Below are positions 37,929 through 47,406 of a stretch of DNA of 64,000 bases, one piece after another. Position 1 is the stretch's first letter, and every line of letters starts with the position of its first letter. Both the position numbers and the translations under genes were made by a program. Below the pieces are notes generated by a model that made no database searches, was not told where the DNA came from, and worked only from the letters and a program-made list of their open reading frames with translations. The stretch is from Comamonas testosteroni (GTDB taxonomy: Bacteria > Pseudomonadota > Gammaproteobacteria > Burkholderiales > Burkholderiaceae_C). The stretch is from contig NZ_CP043568.1 of assembly GCF_014076415.1 (NCBI RefSeq), positions 2,976,001 through 3,040,000 on the forward strand. The letters run 5' to 3'.

Positions 37929-38590
37929 TCAAGTAATTATCATTGAGTAACCATGTGCTTCACACCTGCTGAATTCCTTGCTTTCGCCAAGGTCGTGGAG
38001 CGTGGTCAGCAACGCAAACTCGAAGATCTGCAGCATGGGAATCGAGGGGCGAGTCTCCTGCCTGGCAAAGCACTCCCGCAATGCGGCCTCTTCCTCAGCC
38101 TTCAGGCGACGTATGCGCCGGCGTGGCTTGGAGATGATCTTGAGCCGCAGCAGCTCCTGCTTGGCCGCATCCAGCCCCTGCACCAGTTTGTTCATGCCGT
38201 AGCGCGTCACTGCGCCAAGGCAGGCTTGCCTCAGCCAAACGATGTCATTGAGCACTGTGGCCGGGCCTGCATCCTCTTCGGTGCGCCGCCACCTGGCGTA
38301 CTCGATGAAGTCGATGGCACGCAGATGCCGGGCATCCCGGTGCGCCAGCTTGGCCTTCTGCAACCGGGTGATGTCGGCCGTCTTGGACCGCCCCCATGCC
38401 ACGATGCCTTTTGCATCGCTGACATAATCCTGCAGTATCTGCTTGAGGGTGACGAAACCTTGAACAGGCCGGCCAGTTGCTTGGGCCTCCTCGATTTCTG
38501 CTTCACGTCTTCGCAGCCATTTCTGGGTAAGAGCGCGCCGGGTAAACGTCTTGGACTCGAAAAGAGTCAGTTCTCCGCCTTCCTTCAGAC
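37929..38590 (-). pseudogene. Truncated tyrosine-type integrase next to dusA
   Basis: The minus-strand frame is open from about 38590 without a start codon. It reads IRLKEGGELTLFESKTFTRRALTQKWLRRREAEIEEA, the N-terminal arm of phage-type integrases. A core-binding domain follows (LKQILQDYVSDAKGIVAWGRSKTADITRLQKAKLAHRDARHLRAIDFIEYARWRR). The catalytic domain begins (LKAEEEAALRECFAR, QIFEFALLTTLHDLGES) but ends before the first catalytic Arg. Both ends are therefore missing. It lies directly upstream of dusA, and integrases that use the dusA 5' end as target are known. It is the footprint of a lost integrated element. Confidence 0.75.
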
Positions 38591-38701
38591 GGATCTAAGC
38601 CTGGAACGATCCGACACCCTTGACACTCTTTCGTTGGGTGATGGTTCCCATCAGTGCTCCATGAAATTCGTGGTGCACCAATGCAGCATTCAGCGTTAAA
38701 A

Positions 38702-38719
38702 ACCCCGGCAAAACGGGGT
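38702..38719. terminator. Small hairpin upstream of dusA
   Basis: ACCCCG-GCAAAA-CGGGGT (38702-38719) forms a 6-bp perfect stem flanked by A-rich sequence. It may terminate transcription coming from the foreign patch or lie near the element junction. It is 45 bp upstream of the dusA start. Confidence 0.35.
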
Positions 38720-38764
38720 AAAACAGGGTCAATTTTCAGTGCACTACAAGGCACTTTTCATAGT

Positions 38765-39799
38765 ATGAGCACCGAACAAATCGTTAAAAAACAACTAGAT
38801 AGCAACATGTGGCGTATGTCGGTGGCGCCAATGATGGACTGGACGGACAAGCATTGCCGCTACTTCCACCGCCTGCTCAGCCAGCACACCCTGCTCTATA
38901 CCGAAATGGTGACAACCGGAGCTCTGGTGCATGGCGACGTGGCCCGCCATCTGCGGTTTGAAGCCGAAGAACATCCTGTGGCATTGCAATTGGGTGGCTC
39001 GGAGCCGGCCGATCTGGCGCATAGCGCACGCCTGGGTGAGCAATGGGGCTATGACGAGATCAACCTCAACTGCGGCTGCCCTAGCGAGCGTGTGCAACGC
39101 GGCGCTTTCGGTGCCTGTCTGATGAACGAGGCTGCACTGGTGGCCGATTGCGTCAGGGCCATGTCAGATGCAGTGTCCGTGCCGGTCACCGTCAAGCATC
39201 GAATCGGCATCGACAAAATTGAAAGCTACGACTTTGTGCGTGACTTCGTCGGAATTGTTGCCGACGCAGGTTGCCAGGTGTTTGTGGTTCACGCTCGCAA
39301 CGCCTGGCTCAAAGGCCTCTCTCCCAAGGAAAACCGTGAAATCCCACCGCTGCGCTACGAAGTCGTGGCACAGCTCAAGCGTGACTTTCCGGGCCTGACA
39401 ATCGCCGTCAACGGCGGCATCAAGACCGACGAAGTAGTGCGGCAGCAGCTGCAGCAGGTCGATGGAGTCATGGTGGGCCGCGAGGCCTATCACAACCCCT
39501 GGTGGATGTCGTCGTGGGACGCCCTTTACTATCAGGACGAGAGCAGGGAACGCACACGAGAGGATATTGAAGAACAGATGGTGCTGTATATGGAGCGCGA
39601 AGCGCTCGAGCATGGCACCCACTGGTATTCGATTGCCCGGCATATGCTGGGGCTTCGCAATGGCCTCGCCGGTGCACGCCGCTGGCGCCAGGTCTGGAGC
39701 GATCACCGCCTCAAGACCCTGCCGCCGCATGAGGTCATGAAACTGGCCCGCACCAAGCCGAACGAGATTCAGCGGGAACCCGCAGAGCAAATGCTTTGA
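38765..39799 (+). CDS. dusA: tRNA-dihydrouridine synthase A
   Basis: FMN enzyme of about 344 residues that reduces uridine 20 in the D-loop of tRNA. It shows MSVAPMMDWTDKHCRYFHRLLS at the start and the flavin-binding block EHPVALQLGGSEPADLAHSA. The catalytic Cys lies in INLNCGCPSERVQRGAFGACLM. VTVKHRIGIDKIESYDFVRDFV and GGIKT further along match DusA rather than DusB or DusC. The ATG at 38765 is the likely start, though ATG at 38807 is possible. The 5' part is the recognised target of dusA-associated integrases. A strong terminator follows at 39813. Confidence 0.93.
   Translation: MSTEQIVKKQLDSNMWRMSVAPMMDWTDKHCRYFHRLLSQHTLLYTEMVTTGALVHGDVARHLRFEAEEHPVALQLGGSEPADLAHSARLGEQWGYDEINLNCGCPSERVQRGAFGACLMNEAALVADCVRAMSDAVSVPVTVKHRIGIDKIESYDFVRDFVGIVADAGCQVFVVHARNAWLKGLSPKENREIPPLRYEVVAQLKRDFPGLTIAVNGGIKTDEVVRQQLQQVDGVMVGREAYHNPWWMSSWDALYYQDESRERTREDIEEQMVLYMEREALEHGTHWYSIARHMLGLRNGLAGARRWRQVWSDHRLKTLPPHEVMKLARTKPNEIQREPAEQML
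38825..38842 (+). other. Candidate attachment-site core within the dusA 5' end
   Basis: GCGCCAATGATGGACTGG encodes APMMDW. It matches the conserved stretch near the dusA 5' end that dusA-associated integrases are known to use. No second copy is seen elsewhere in this window, so the left junction of the former element is lost or was removed with it. Confidence 0.4.
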
Positions 39800-39812
39800 G
39801 CACTCATGAAAG

Positions 39813-39835
39813 AGCTGACTTCGGTCAGCTTTTTT
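39813..39835 (+). terminator. Intrinsic terminator after dusA
   Basis: AGCTGAC-TTCG-GTCAGCT followed by TTTTT is a 7-bp stem with a stable UUCG-type loop. It is a textbook rho-independent terminator 14 bp after the dusA stop. Confidence 0.92.
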
Positions 39836-39935
39836 ACTTTCAAACTCAGTGAGGTCCGGCCTGCGTTGCGCAATCCCAGCAGATCCGTCATTTGAAGGGA
39901 ATTCACTACTTTGCATGTCAAACTCTGCTGTTATA

Positions 39936-39946
39936 TTGCACTGCAA
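39936..39946. promoter_or_regulatory. PhaR-like operator upstream of phaZ
   Basis: TTGCACTGCAA is an 11-bp palindrome 24 bp upstream of the phaZ start, inside the longer stretch TATTGCACTGCAACATA. Closely similar TGCA-rich sequences are bound by the PHA-responsive repressor PhaR in related bacteria. The assignment rests on this similarity and on the gene context. Confidence 0.5.
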
Positions 39947-39969
39947 CATAACCCGCAAAAGTGCGTACC

Positions 39970-41403
39970 ATGCTCTATCAGATCTACGAAATGCAACGCG
40001 CAATGGTCGAGCCATTTGCAGACTTTGCCCAGGCCGCCTCCAAGTTCTACAACAACCCTCATTCGGTCTTCAGCCAGGTGCCCATCGCCCAGCGCATGGC
40101 TGCGGGCTTCAACCTCATGTATCGCCTGGGCAAGGACTACGAAAAGCCCGAGTTCGATCTGCATAACGTCGAAGTCAACGGCGTGGATGTCACCATTCGC
40201 GAGCGCGTGGAGGTCGACAAGCCGTTTTGTGAGCTGCGCCGCTTCAAGCGCTTCTCCGATGATCCAGAAACACTGGATCTCATGCTCAGCCAGCCCGTGG
40301 TGTTGATCGTCGCCCCGCTCTCGGGCCACTATGCCACCTTGCTGCGCGACACCGTGCAAAGCATGCTCGGAGGTCATAAGGTCTATATCACAGACTGGAA
40401 GAATGCCCGCACCGTGCCGCTGTCCGAGGGCGAGTTCCATCTGGACGACTATGTGAACTATGTGCAGGAATTCATTCGCTATCTGCAAGGGCGCTATGGT
40501 CAGTGTCATGTGGTCAGCGTCTGCCAGCCGACGGTGCCGGTGCTGGCGGCGGTCTCTCTGATGGCCAGCCGTGGCGAAGTCACACCGCTGTCCATGACCA
40601 TGATGGGCGGTCCCATCGATGCGCGCCGCTCGCCGACGGCCGTGAACAACCTGGCCGAAACCCGCAGCTACGAGTGGTTCGAGAACAACGTCATTTACGA
40701 AGTACCGAACAATTACCCCGGTGCCGGCCGTCGCGTCTACCCCGGCTTTCTGCAGTACTCGGGCTTTGTGGCCATGAATCCCGACCGCCACGCCAACAGC
40801 CATTACGACTATTTCAAGGACCTGATCAAGGGTGATGAAGCCAGCGCCGAGCATCACCGCAAGTTCTATGACGAGTACAACGCCGTGCTGGACATGGACG
40901 CAGACTACTACCTGGAAACCATCGCCACAGTGTTTCAGGAGTACAAGCTGGTCAAGGGCACCTGGGAAGTCAGGAACGAGCAAGGCAAGACCGAACTGGT
41001 GCGTCCGCAGGACATCAAGAACACCGCCTTGCTGACGGTGGAAGGCGAGCTGGACGATATTTCGGGCGCCGGCCAAACCCGCGCCGCCCATGATCTATGC
41101 ACTGGCATCGCTGCCGAGGCGCGCCACCATATCGAAGTGCAAGGCGCAGGGCATTACGGCATCTTCAGTGGCAGCCGCTGGCGCAAGACCGTCTACCCGC
41201 AAGTACGCGACTTCATCCTGGCACATCAGCCCCCAAGTGCCACCGCCGCCAGCGCCGCAGGCCATCTGAGCAGCGTCAGCGACGACGGCGCAGAGCTGGA
41301 AAGCAGCGAGGCTCATGCAGACAAGTCTGCCAAGGCGGTAAAAACAGGTCAAAATAGCGCCCCTGCCCAGAAAGGACGCGAGGCCCATCGCGCCAGGGCG
41401 TAA
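39970..41403 (+). CDS. phaZ: Intracellular polyhydroxybutyrate depolymerase
   Basis: Enzyme of about 477 residues that mobilises stored PHB granules. It belongs to the PhaZa1 group, which uses a Cys nucleophile instead of Ser. The nucleophile elbow here is [13 protein letters not shown], with Cys near residue 185, close to Cys183 of the Ralstonia enzyme. [25 protein letters not shown] is the start of the alpha/beta hydrolase core, and [10 protein letters not shown] holds the catalytic His. The ATG at 39970 is preferred; GTG at 39961 is possible. The C-terminal 50 residues are a low-complexity tail rich in Ala, Ser and Lys. It pairs functionally with phaCAB at 56-60 kb. Confidence 0.92.
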   Translation: MLYQIYEMQRAMVEPFADFAQAASKFYNNPHSVFSQVPIAQRMAAGFNLMYRLGKDYEKPEFDLHNVEVNGVDVTIRERVEVDKPFCELRRFKRFSDDPETLDLMLSQPVVLIVAPLSGHYATLLRDTVQSMLGGHKVYITDWKNARTVPLSEGEFHLDDYVNYVQEFIRYLQGRYGQCHVVSVCQPTVPVLAAVSLMASRGEVTPLSMTMMGGPIDARRSPTAVNNLAETRSYEWFENNVIYEVPNNYPGAGRRVYPGFLQYSGFVAMNPDRHANSHYDYFKDLIKGDEASAEHHRKFYDEYNAVLDMDADYYLETIATVFQEYKLVKGTWEVRNEQGKTELVRPQDIKNTALLTVEGELDDISGAGQTRAAHDLCTGIAAEARHHIEVQGAGHYGIFSGSRWRKTVYPQVRDFILAHQPPSATAASAAGHLSSVSDDGAELESSEAHADKSAKAVKTGQNSAPAQKGREAHRARA

Positions 41404-41420
41404 AGGCTCGCCTGACCAGA

Positions 41421-42095
41421 ATGAAATCATCAATGTCCGCAGCCTCTTCGCTTCAAGCATTGGCTGCGAACATTGATGCAGCCCTGCCCCAGACACAGTG
41501 CACTCGCTGCGGCTACCCCGACTGCGCGTCCTATGCCGAGGCCATTGCCAGCGGAGAAGCCGCCATCAATCAATGCCCGCCAGGCGGCCAGGAAGGCGTT
41601 CGCCGTCTGGCTACCATCACTGGCAGGCTGGAGTTGCCGCTCAACGCCGAAAACGGCCTGGAAGCACCTCGCACCCTGGCCGTGATAGACGAGGCCTGGT
41701 GCATAGGCTGCACACTGTGCATCAAGGCCTGCCCTACCGATGCGATTCTGGGCGCCAACAAGCGCATGCATACCGTGATTGCCGAACATTGCACGGGCTG
41801 CGAGCTGTGCATTCCTGCCTGCCCCGTAGATTGCATAGAGCTGGTCAACGCCAGCGCTGAAGCCACAGGCTGGTCCGCCTGGAGTACTGCGCAGGCCGAC
41901 CATGCCCGCAGCCGCTATGGCGCGCATTTGCTGCGTACGGGTCGCAAGGCCAACGCGCCGGTACGCACCACGGCACAAACCCCAGCTGAAGAAACTGGCG
42001 CTCAAGCCGACACACCGTCAGCGCCCACCACAGACAAAAAGGCCACGCTTGCCGCCATTCTGGCCAAGGCCAAAGCCCAGCGCGCAGGAGCCTGA
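41421..42095 (+). CDS. RnfB/RsxB-like ferredoxin (stand-alone)
   Basis: Iron-sulfur protein of 224 residues. The N-terminal Fes domain has the four-Cys pattern [18 protein letters not shown] with NQCPPGG. Two ferredoxin-type 4Fe-4S motifs follow: [17 protein letters not shown] and [17 protein letters not shown]. It lacks the N-terminal membrane anchor of true RnfB, and no other rnf genes are near, so it is a soluble relative. The C-terminal third is a low-complexity basic tail. It lies 17 bp after phaZ in the same direction. The electron partner is unknown. Confidence 0.88.
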   Translation: MKSSMSAASSLQALAANIDAALPQTQCTRCGYPDCASYAEAIASGEAAINQCPPGGQEGVRRLATITGRLELPLNAENGLEAPRTLAVIDEAWCIGCTLCIKACPTDAILGANKRMHTVIAEHCTGCELCIPACPVDCIELVNASAEATGWSAWSTAQADHARSRYGAHLLRTGRKANAPVRTTAQTPAEETGAQADTPSAPTTDKKATLAAILAKAKAQRAGA

Positions 42096-42184
42096 TACCC
42101 AATCAGCCTCTGGCGCTTGAGAAAAGCGCTTTCACTCCCGATGCAGCAAAAAATCAGTGGCGACAAGTGCCCATGAGGACCCCA

Positions 42185-43678
42185 TTAGGCACTGATCAGG
42201 CTCTTGTAGACACCGCAGCCCCAGTACAGGCCTGCATGCTTGCAGACATAGGACATCTTGGTCTGCACCTGCTGGTTGCTGGGGTTGATGTAATCGTATT
42301 CCACCCAGCCCGGACGAAGCTCGGCCTGGGCCATGATGTCGGCCATCAGGCTATTGCCATCAATGCCGGGCACATCCTGAACGCGCAGCCCCACTTTGGC
42401 CGGATTACCGCCGAAGGCCCGGTACTCGCCCTCAGAAGACAAGGCAAACACATACATGTCGCGGTCGTGGAATGGCTGCGAAGGATCGGTGACGGTCTGC
42501 AGCAGGCTGGCAACACTGGGCGAGCTTCTGGCTTGTCTCATGGTCGCATTCACCAGAGCCACCGCCTCCTCGGCCGTGCCCTGCTGCAACCTGAAGCGCG
42601 ACACCGCATCCGACAGATGCCGGGCGCGCAGCTGTAACTCCTGCGCCTGCTGAAGCGCCTGACCTACCATCTGCGCGTTGTGCTGGGTGATTCCATCGAT
42701 CTGACGCACGGCATTGCTGATTTCCTGAAGACCCGAGCTCTGGCTGCTGGCCGTGTCCGCAAGCGTCCCCATATGGGCGACCACATCGTGAATGGCCCGC
42801 GTCCCCCCCTGGATCTCCTCGCCTGCACTACGTAGCTGCTGCGTGCTTTGAGTGACCTGCTGAACGGTCTCGCCGATCAGCAGCCGAATCTCCTTGGCTG
42901 CTTCGGCGCTGCGCTGGGCCAGCGTCCGCACCTCACTGGCCACCACGGCAAAGCCACGCCCCTGTTCACCGGCCCTGGCAGCCTCCACCGCTGCATTCAA
43001 GGCAAGAATATTGGTCTGGAATGCGATGCCGTCAATCACGCCAATGATTTCCCGCATACGCCCGGCATTGCGCTCGATCAGCTCCACCGACTGCACCGCA
43101 TGCTGCATGGCTTGGGCGCCCTGATCGGCAGCGGCACAAACGCCATCAGCGCGGGAATGTGCTGCCTTGCTCACTTGCGCATTGTGCTCAACCGCTGCGG
43201 TGAGTTGCTCGACACTGACCACCGTCTGCGCCAGATTGCTCGCCTGCATCTCGGTTCGTTCAGACAAGGCCTGATGATCCTTGACCATGCTTTGTCCTGC
43301 CTGGGCCACCAGGGCAGCGTTGCTGCGAACATCGGCCACCATGGCCGACAGCGCATGCACCATGGACTTGGTGAGGCTTGATGCGGATACCCCTTGTTGC
43401 GGCTCTCCGGCAACGCCAAGACTCAGGTCTCCATGAGCGACTTTTTCAAGCGCAAGCTGCATGTCCAGCCACTGCTGCTGCCAGCTTCTGTGAAGAGCAC
43501 CGACCCATAACAGCACTCCCAGGCCCCACAGCAGCAACCAACCCAGCAGCCATGTTCCGTTCAGGCCCAGCACTGGCAAAACAGGCCCCGCCAGCAACCA
43601 TGGCAGCCCCAACCACGGCAGTCCGGAATTCCTCACTCGTACGCGGTTTTTTTTGTCGGGCAAGATGCGCTTTTGCAT
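42185..43678 (-). CDS. Methyl-accepting chemotaxis protein with C-terminal Cache-type domain
   Basis: Chemoreceptor of about 497 residues. Two hydrophobic segments near the N terminus ([33 protein letters not shown]) are followed by a HAMP-like linker and the long MCP signalling coil. The hairpin tip is [27 protein letters not shown]. There is almost no periplasmic loop. A single-Cache-like domain sits at the C terminus ([39 protein letters not shown] to YWGCGVYKS), which would place ligand sensing in the cytoplasm. The ATG at 43678 ([12 protein letters not shown]) has GGAG upstream; the longer frame to 43798 is unsupported. Confidence 0.9.
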   Translation of the reverse strand: MQKRILPDKKNRVRVRNSGLPWLGLPWLLAGPVLPVLGLNGTWLLGWLLLWGLGVLLWVGALHRSWQQQWLDMQLALEKVAHGDLSLGVAGEPQQGVSASSLTKSMVHALSAMVADVRSNAALVAQAGQSMVKDHQALSERTEMQASNLAQTVVSVEQLTAAVEHNAQVSKAAHSRADGVCAAADQGAQAMQHAVQSVELIERNAGRMREIIGVIDGIAFQTNILALNAAVEAARAGEQGRGFAVVASEVRTLAQRSAEAAKEIRLLIGETVQQVTQSTQQLRSAGEEIQGGTRAIHDVVAHMGTLADTASSQSSGLQEISNAVRQIDGITQHNAQMVGQALQQAQELQLRARHLSDAVSRFRLQQGTAEEAVALVNATMRQARSSPSVASLLQTVTDPSQPFHDRDMYVFALSSEGEYRAFGGNPAKVGLRVQDVPGIDGNSLMADIMAQAELRPGWVEYDYINPSNQQVQTKMSYVCKHAGLYWGCGVYKSLISA

Positions 43679-43867
43679 TGCCTGTCTCCATTCGTTTTTT
43701 GTTGTTGACTTCGTTTGCTGACCTCGCAGCACGCTCACGGTAGCCACTTGCTCTGTCGCCCAGCTTACGTAACAAATTGCAATTCCTGGAGCCTGCAAAC
43801 CCGCAAACTCAAAACTATGAGCGCTGTTTTCTCATGCGAAAATGGCATCAGCCCATAATGTGCAACT

Positions 43868-45073
43868 ATGAACCCCCTGCTCTCTCGCTTACAGCCTTAT
43901 CCGTTTGAACGTCTTCGCCAACTGTTTGCCTCGGCTCGGCCACCTGAAGGCCTGCGCCCTATCAGTCTGGGCATCGGAGAGCCACGCCATGCCACGCCAG
44001 CGTTCATTGAAAAAGCATTGAGCAGCGAACTACAGGGCTTGTCCGTTTACCCTGCCACCGCCGGTCTGCCGGCCTTGCGCCAGGCCTGTGCGAAATGGGC
44101 CAACCAGCGCTACGGCATCGAGTTGAATGCTGCAACTCAGGTTCTGCCCGTCAATGGCTCGCGTGAGGCACTGTTTGCCTTCACCCAGGTCGTGGTGGAC
44201 AACACCAAGGCCGGTGCACGCGTCATCTGCCCCAACCCCTTCTATCAAATCTACGAAGGCGCGACTCTGCTGGCCGGAGCCACCCCCTATTACGCCGCCA
44301 GCGATGCCGCGCGCAACTTTGCCGTGAACTGGGATGCAGTGCCCGAGGAGGTATGGCAACACACACAGCTGATTTTTGTGTGTTCGCCCGGCAATCCCAC
44401 AGGCGCCGTGATGCCGCTCGGCGAATGGGAGAAGCTGTTTGCCCTGTCCGACAAGCATGGCTTCGTGATTGCCAGCGACGAGTGCTACAGCGAGATCTAC
44501 TTTCAGGAAGAAGCCCCACTGGGCGGTCTGGAAGCCGCCCAAAAGCTGGGCCGCCATGACTTCAAGAATCTGGTGATGTTCACCAGCCTGTCCAAGCGCA
44601 GCAATGTTCCCGGACTGCGCAGTGGCTTTGTAGCGGGTGATGCGGCTCTGCTCAAGTCCTTCTTGCTCTATCGCACCTATCACGGCGGCGCCATGAGCCC
44701 CGTGGTGCAGACGGCATCGATTGCCGCCTGGGGCGACGAAGCCCATGTGCAGGAAAACCGCCGCCTTTATCGCGAGAAGTTTGCGCAGGTCACCCCCGTG
44801 CTGTCCAGAGTCATGGATGTGAAGCTGCCCGATGCCAGCTTCTATCTCTGGGCCGGCATTCCACCGGAGTTGGGCATGGATGATGCACAATTCGCAAAAG
44901 AGCTGTATATTCATACAGGCGTGACGGTCTTGCCGGGCAGCTACCTTGCGCGTGAGGCTCAGGGGTTCAACCCCGGCGCCAACCGCATTCGCATGGCTCT
45001 GGTGGCCGAAACGGCGGAATGCCTTGAAGCCGCGCAGCGTATTGCACAATTCATCGAATCCCGTACCCGCTGA
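43868..45073 (+). CDS. dapC: Succinyldiaminopimelate transaminase
   Basis: PLP-dependent aminotransferase of 401 residues in the lysine/diaminopimelate pathway. It converts the keto form of N-succinyl-aminoketopimelate with glutamate. PISLGIGEPRHATPAFIE is the N-terminal family signature. The PLP lysine is in SLSKRSNVPGLRSGFVAGD, and NPGANRIRMALV binds the substrate carboxylate. dapD follows 81 bp downstream and dapE 2.3 kb further, so the succinylase branch is assembled here around pilU. Confidence 0.93.
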   Translation: MNPLLSRLQPYPFERLRQLFASARPPEGLRPISLGIGEPRHATPAFIEKALSSELQGLSVYPATAGLPALRQACAKWANQRYGIELNAATQVLPVNGSREALFAFTQVVVDNTKAGARVICPNPFYQIYEGATLLAGATPYYAASDAARNFAVNWDAVPEEVWQHTQLIFVCSPGNPTGAVMPLGEWEKLFALSDKHGFVIASDECYSEIYFQEEAPLGGLEAAQKLGRHDFKNLVMFTSLSKRSNVPGLRSGFVAGDAALLKSFLLYRTYHGGAMSPVVQTASIAAWGDEAHVQENRRLYREKFAQVTPVLSRVMDVKLPDASFYLWAGIPPELGMDDAQFAKELYIHTGVTVLPGSYLAREAQGFNPGANRIRMALVAETAECLEAAQRIAQFIESRTR

Positions 45074-45154
45074 TCCGCATCTAAGGCCTGCCATGTGCGG
45101 GCCTTTCATGACCCAACGATTCACCTCAACTTTCGATCCTTGACCGAAAACATC

Positions 45155-45988
45155 ATGACGCAACAACTGCAATCCATCATCGACAACGCCTGGGACAACC
45201 GTGCCAATATCTCGCCTTCCGCCGCCCCCAAGGAAGTGGTGGATGCCGTGGAGCACGTGATTGCCGAGCTCAACGACGGCAAGCTGCGCGTGGCCACCCG
45301 CGAAGGTGTGGGCCAGTGGACCGTGCATCAGTGGATCAAGAAAGCGGTGCTGCTGTCCTTCCGCCTCAAGGACAATGCCCTGATCAACGGCGGTGCACTG
45401 AACTTCTTCGACAAGGTTCCCACCAAGTTCGAAGGCATGAGCGAGGCTGAAATCGCCGCCACGGGCGTGCGCGTGGTGCCTCCGGCCGTTGCCCGTCGCG
45501 GCTCCTTCATCGCCAAGGGCGCCATCCTGATGCCTTCCTATGTGAACATCGGCGCCTATGTGGACGAAGGCACCATGGTCGACACCTGGGCCACCGTGGG
45601 CTCCTGCGCCCAAGTGGGCAAGAACGTGCACCTGTCCGGCGGCGTGGGCCTGGGCGGCGTGCTTGAGCCCCTGCAAGCCAACCCCACCATCATCGAAGAC
45701 AACTGCTTCATCGGCGCTCGCTCCGAAGTGGTCGAAGGCGTGATCGTGGAAGAGAATTCCGTTCTGGGCATGGGCGTTTACATCGGCCAGTCCACCCCTC
45801 TTTTCAACCGTGAAACCGGCGAAATCACCTATGGCCGAGTGCCCAGCGGCTCGGTGGTGGTCAGCGGCAATATTCCCAAGCAGACCAAGGATGGCAAGGA
45901 CTACTCCATGTATGCCGCCATCATCGTCAAGCGCGTGGATGCACAGACCCGCTCCAAGACCAGCATCAACGACCTGCTGCGCGACTGA
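45155..45988 (+). CDS. dapD: Tetrahydrodipicolinate N-succinyltransferase
   Basis: Left-handed beta-helix acyltransferase of 277 residues that succinylates tetrahydrodipicolinate in lysine synthesis. The hexapeptide-repeat region is clear ([36 protein letters not shown] then [17 protein letters not shown]). The N-terminal helical domain ends at [11 protein letters not shown]. The ATG at 45155 ([20 protein letters not shown]) is the conserved start; the upstream in-frame extension is noise. A strong terminator follows. Confidence 0.96.
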   Translation: MTQQLQSIIDNAWDNRANISPSAAPKEVVDAVEHVIAELNDGKLRVATREGVGQWTVHQWIKKAVLLSFRLKDNALINGGALNFFDKVPTKFEGMSEAEIAATGVRVVPPAVARRGSFIAKGAILMPSYVNIGAYVDEGTMVDTWATVGSCAQVGKNVHLSGGVGLGGVLEPLQANPTIIEDNCFIGARSEVVEGVIVEENSVLGMGVYIGQSTPLFNRETGEITYGRVPSGSVVVSGNIPKQTKDGKDYSMYAAIIVKRVDAQTRSKTSINDLLRD

Positions 45989-46050
45989 TGGGCTCCTGGC
46001 CATGCTTGCTCTGCCTTGATGCAGGCACCGCCGTGGCCGCCCCTGCTCAC

Positions 46051-46085
46051 AAGCCTGCCCGCTCCCGAGCGTGCAGGCTTTTTTT
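46051..46085 (+). terminator. Intrinsic terminator after dapD
   Basis: AAGCCTGC (46051-46058) and GCAGGCTT (46073-46080) make an 8-bp stem followed by TTTTT. It ends the dapC-dapD transcript 60 bp after the dapD stop. Confidence 0.85.
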
Positions 46086-46187
46086 CATGCCGGAGATCAG
46101 CTTTGCGCATCAAGCGCGACCTGCACCGAGTTGACACACGCTAACATGCGTGCATAGAGAGGCTGAGCGAAAAAGGATGAAGAAAAA

Positions 46188-47357
46188 ATGAGCACCATGG
46201 AAAAAATTCTGCGTCTGATGTCCGAAAAAAAGGCCTCGGACGTCTATCTCTCGGCCCGTGCGCCAGCGCTGATCAAGATCAACGGCATCTGCATCCCCAT
46301 CAACAATCAGGAGCTGCCGATCGAAGCTCCGCTGGCCTTGCTCTCCGAAGTCGTCAAGCCGGAAGCCATAGAAGAGCTCAAGCAGACGGGCGAGCTGAAC
46401 ATTGCCATTCCCATGAGCGGCATAGGACGTTTTCGTATCAGCGCCATGCGCCAGCGCGGCTCTTACGCAGTTGTCGTGCGCTTCATCTCGCAGCAGGTGC
46501 CCTCGCGCGACAGCCTGAACCTGCCGTCCATTGTCAGTGAGCTGGTCATGGAAAAGCGCGGCCTGGTGCTGATCGTTGGCGCCACGGGCTCGGGCAAGAG
46601 CACGACACTGGCGACGATGATCGACGAGCGCAACGAAACGCTCACCGGCCATATCCTCACGGTGGAAGACCCCATTGAATACCAGTTTCGCAACAAAAAA
46701 TCCATCGTCAACCAGCGTGAGGTCGGCACCGATACCAGTACCCTAGCAATCGCACTCAAAAATGCGCTGCGCCAGGCACCCGATGTGATTCTGATCGGCG
46801 AAATCCGCGACCGCGAGACCATGTCGGCCGCACTGGCCTATGCCCAGTCCGGCCATCTATGCCTGGCGACCCTGCATGCCAACAACAGCTATCACACGCT
46901 CAATCGCATCCTGTCCTTCTTCCCCGAGGAGGTTCGCCCCAGCATGTTGGGCGAGCTGGCCGCCTCGCTCAAGGCCGTGATCTCTCAGCGCCTGGTCCGT
47001 ACCGTCAACGGCACGCGCGTGCCGGCCGTGGAAGTCATGCTCAACACCAAGCTCATCAGCGACATGATCGTCAAGGGTGACTTCGGTGGCGTGAAGGAGG
47101 CCATGGAAAAATCCATGGCCGAAGGCTCGCAGACCTTCGAGGACGCACTGGCAGCCCTGGTGCGCAGTGGCACAATTGAGCGCAGTGAAGCGCTGGCCTA
47201 TGCCGACTCGCCCACCAATCTGATGTGGCGCATGGATAATGACGTCAGCCACGCGGCCACTGCGGCCAACGCCCCGGCCGTCACCGATGTGATTCTGCCC
47301 GGCGATGACGATATGCCGTCCTTTACGGAAATCACCCTGGATGTCAGAACCGCCTGA
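46188..47357 (+). CDS. pilU: Type IV pilus retraction ATPase PilU
   Basis: Hexameric secretion-type ATPase of 389 residues that assists PilT in pilus retraction. Walker A is GATGSGKSTTLATMID, the Asp box is HILTVEDPIEY, Walker B is DVILIGEIRDRETM, and the His box is GHLCLATLHANNSYHTLNRI. PilU is longer than PilT at the C terminus, as here with an acidic tail. The N terminus (KILRLMSEKKASDVYLSARAPALIKINGICIPI) also matches PilU. pilT is not in the window; in relatives the two are neighbours, so this lone copy between dapD and dapE is a little unusual. Confidence 0.92.
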   Translation: MSTMEKILRLMSEKKASDVYLSARAPALIKINGICIPINNQELPIEAPLALLSEVVKPEAIEELKQTGELNIAIPMSGIGRFRISAMRQRGSYAVVVRFISQQVPSRDSLNLPSIVSELVMEKRGLVLIVGATGSGKSTTLATMIDERNETLTGHILTVEDPIEYQFRNKKSIVNQREVGTDTSTLAIALKNALRQAPDVILIGEIRDRETMSAALAYAQSGHLCLATLHANNSYHTLNRILSFFPEEVRPSMLGELAASLKAVISQRLVRTVNGTRVPAVEVMLNTKLISDMIVKGDFGGVKEAMEKSMAEGSQTFEDALAALVRSGTIERSEALAYADSPTNLMWRMDNDVSHAATAANAPAVTDVILPGDDDMPSFTEITLDVRTA

Positions 47358-47406
47358 GGCCGCCAGCCTAGGCGGCCTAGGCATTGTTTTAGTTTGAAGC
47401 CCCTCC

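Noticed and set aside
39931..41091. Minus-strand frame opposite phaZ
   Set aside because: Antisense shadow. The composition is typical of GC-rich antisense frames, and phaZ has catalytic motifs in place.
44030..46003. Long minus-strand frame opposite dapC and dapD
   Set aside because: Antisense shadow. The sense strand encodes two conserved enzymes with full motifs.
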